From assembly GCA_030142905.1 (NCBI GenBank), contig JASJOG010000427.1, positions 117,281-181,280 of the forward strand: a DNA stretch of 64,000 bases, given 5' to 3'. Positions 62,500 through 64,000 of this stretch are shown in pieces (within the stretch, counting starts at the first letter, position 1; the number at the start of each line of letters is the position of its first letter). The notes beneath the pieces are model-generated. The model ran no database searches, was not told where the DNA came from, and saw only the letters and a list, made by a program, of their open reading frames with translations. A program made the position numbers and the translations under genes. This DNA is from Heliopora coerulea (Eukaryota > Cnidaria > Anthozoa > Scleralcyonacea > Helioporidae).

Positions 62500-64000
62500 T
62501 TGCATCCATGAGCCATTTTCTTTTCTCTTCTTTTTTTCAAATTGTCTTCAGTTCATACAAAAACATTGCAACAAAAGCGAGAGAATATTCGGATAAGTTC
62601 AAAATAACAACTTTTGTAATCCATGTCGATTGAAAAAATCATTAACTAACTCGAAAACTCAACTAGAAATCGTCGGAATTTATTGAAGTAGTCAAGGGGA
62701 ATTTCGTTTAAGAATTTTTGTTACTGGACAATAAAGAAGGAAGAATATTCCTTTCCTATTTCGCCAATGATGCACCGACGGTTTACCCGGATGTACCAAC
62801 GGACTTGAAATAATCATAGCTAGGGAGGGGCACGGCCCCCCATTCGCCACGCCACTGTTTGGCAGAGTATCACCTTGAACCTTTTTCTTCACCTTAAGGC
62901 TCGCATCGATTCTTAATTGAGAAAGCTCAAAGAATTTAAATTTCAACGACTTCCTTTGTTGCAGCTAAGTTTATTTACAACCTCTTAAGAAATCTCAATT
63001 TTACCTAAAAGACTCAAATAGTTTATCACAAATACAGACATTTTGTGGCATTTTCTAACTACTGAAGTTTCGCCTGCTTAACGTTGATTCTTTAACATAT
63101 CTTGACTCTGGAACAGGAACAATCAGTACTCTACAATTCAACACATTTTCAGTCATATCTTGGCTCAGGATAGCGTGGCGGCTGCCACTTCATGTTTGTA
63201 CTTTCCGTGATTGAAGATGCCTCGGTTTCATTCACCACACTAGGTGGCATTTTGACATTTCATGGTTCTTGGTGGTCTCAATATCTTCGATACATTCTCT
63301 GCCATTTGTTTGATCTGCACGGTTCGACTTTTATGATTGCATATCCCATATTTACTCGGGTTGTGGACGGCTCGATTATTGTCAGTGGATTCCAAGGTAC
63401 CACCTGATCTGGATGGTTCGATTGTTGTTACAACATCCACGTGTTTACTTGTTGGTTCTGAGTGGATTCATTGAGGTCATCGAGTTTTCTCTCATTTGCT
63501 GCCTCTAGAAGATAAAATTGCAATCATAAGTACAACACAGTAATAAAAAAGAAAGCAGCTAGAGTAATTTACCACCTTGTCAAGACGGTTTAAAATAGAA
63601 AGTTTGTTTGAACACATAATTCGTCTTGTGTTATCCGTCATACACGGACGAATAACCTGACGTACTTAAACCGTTTGGCCCAAGTTCCCTGGATTGGTTC
63701 TAAGTCCCTGGCATGGAAAACGGCTGATCTGGTGTTTGTCCATGTGTATTGATTCTCACATTCACCGTGCAAAGTAAACGCTTACACTGAAATGACTAGT
63801 AAGGATTCTTCACATCTGATCTGGTGGTGCAGTTCCTACGTGTATATCGGCAGAGGTAACTAAAAGATCACATTGATATCGTCTGGTTTATTTACCTGTC
63901 ATTTCCTCAACTGATTACGGAAAAAACGTTACCTTATTTCAATATTTAGACTTCATTTCAAAGTCATTGTTAAACTTTATATGTTGCAAACCTGTTATTT
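62500..64000. other. nothing recognised; one possible hAT end near 62858
   Basis: GCCACGCCACTG at about 62847-62858, next to GGGGGGCCGTGCCCC on the other strand, looks like a hAT terminus, but no partner end was found. No gene supported. Confidence 0.35.

Overview
The window is nuclear DNA of an invertebrate animal, most likely a cnidarian; the phylum is an inference. It has GT-AG introns, a gene with ZU5, UPA and Death domains, CR1/Jockey-type LINE pieces, tRNA-type SINEs, hAT and mariner elements and one Maverick/Polinton. Most long open frames outside the Polinton are transposon relics or chance frames.

Host gene. On the minus strand a gene can be followed exon by exon from about 47.6 kb down to 1.6 kb: ZU5 (45871-46193), second ZU5 (45511-45656 and 41035-41375), UPA-like (38723-39040 and 36406-36565), linker (35961-36029), Death domain 1 (33275-33556) and Death domain 2 (1637-2005). 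Splice phases agree across every junction except 36406 to 36029, where a small exon seems to be missing. If both Death domains belong to one gene, its last visible intron is about 31 kb and has absorbed the Polinton, a hAT element, a LINE and recombinase relics.

Polinton (3643-22246, 18.6 kb). It has 0.7 kb terminal inverted repeats. A leftward block encodes a chromodomain integrase, a hydrophobic protein with a poly-Glu tract, the major capsid protein, the packaging ATPase and a small protein. A rightward block encodes a 523-aa C-terminally anchored protein, a penton-like minor capsid protein, two fibre proteins with repeats like those of phage tail fibres, several small membrane proteins, a SAP plus NUMOD1-like protein and a protein-primed DNA polymerase B. 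A 28-bp gap separates the blocks. Eleven of 17 starts carry the exact string AATAAATG. Polymerase, major capsid protein, one fibre and several small genes are broken, so this copy is probably not autonomous.

22.3-34 kb: a BED-finger hAT element split by a smaller hAT element, a 104-bp-arm perfect hairpin with a 12-bp target duplication, a decayed tyrosine-recombinase (DUF3504/Crypton-like) element with an inverted relative inside it, and two copies of a dead LINE fragment sharing lesions. 34-49 kb: SINE copies, a 1.3 kb non-autonomous hAT, a LINE 3' end and a second recombinase relic lie between the host exons. 49-58.5 kb: a Ty3/gypsy gag stub, then a tandemly duplicated unit that includes a 50-aa secreted peptide frame; its copies differ by hAT and mariner insertions whose empty sites are visible in sister units. 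60.3-62.3 kb: a second copy of the recombinase element. The remaining stretches hold nothing I can call.
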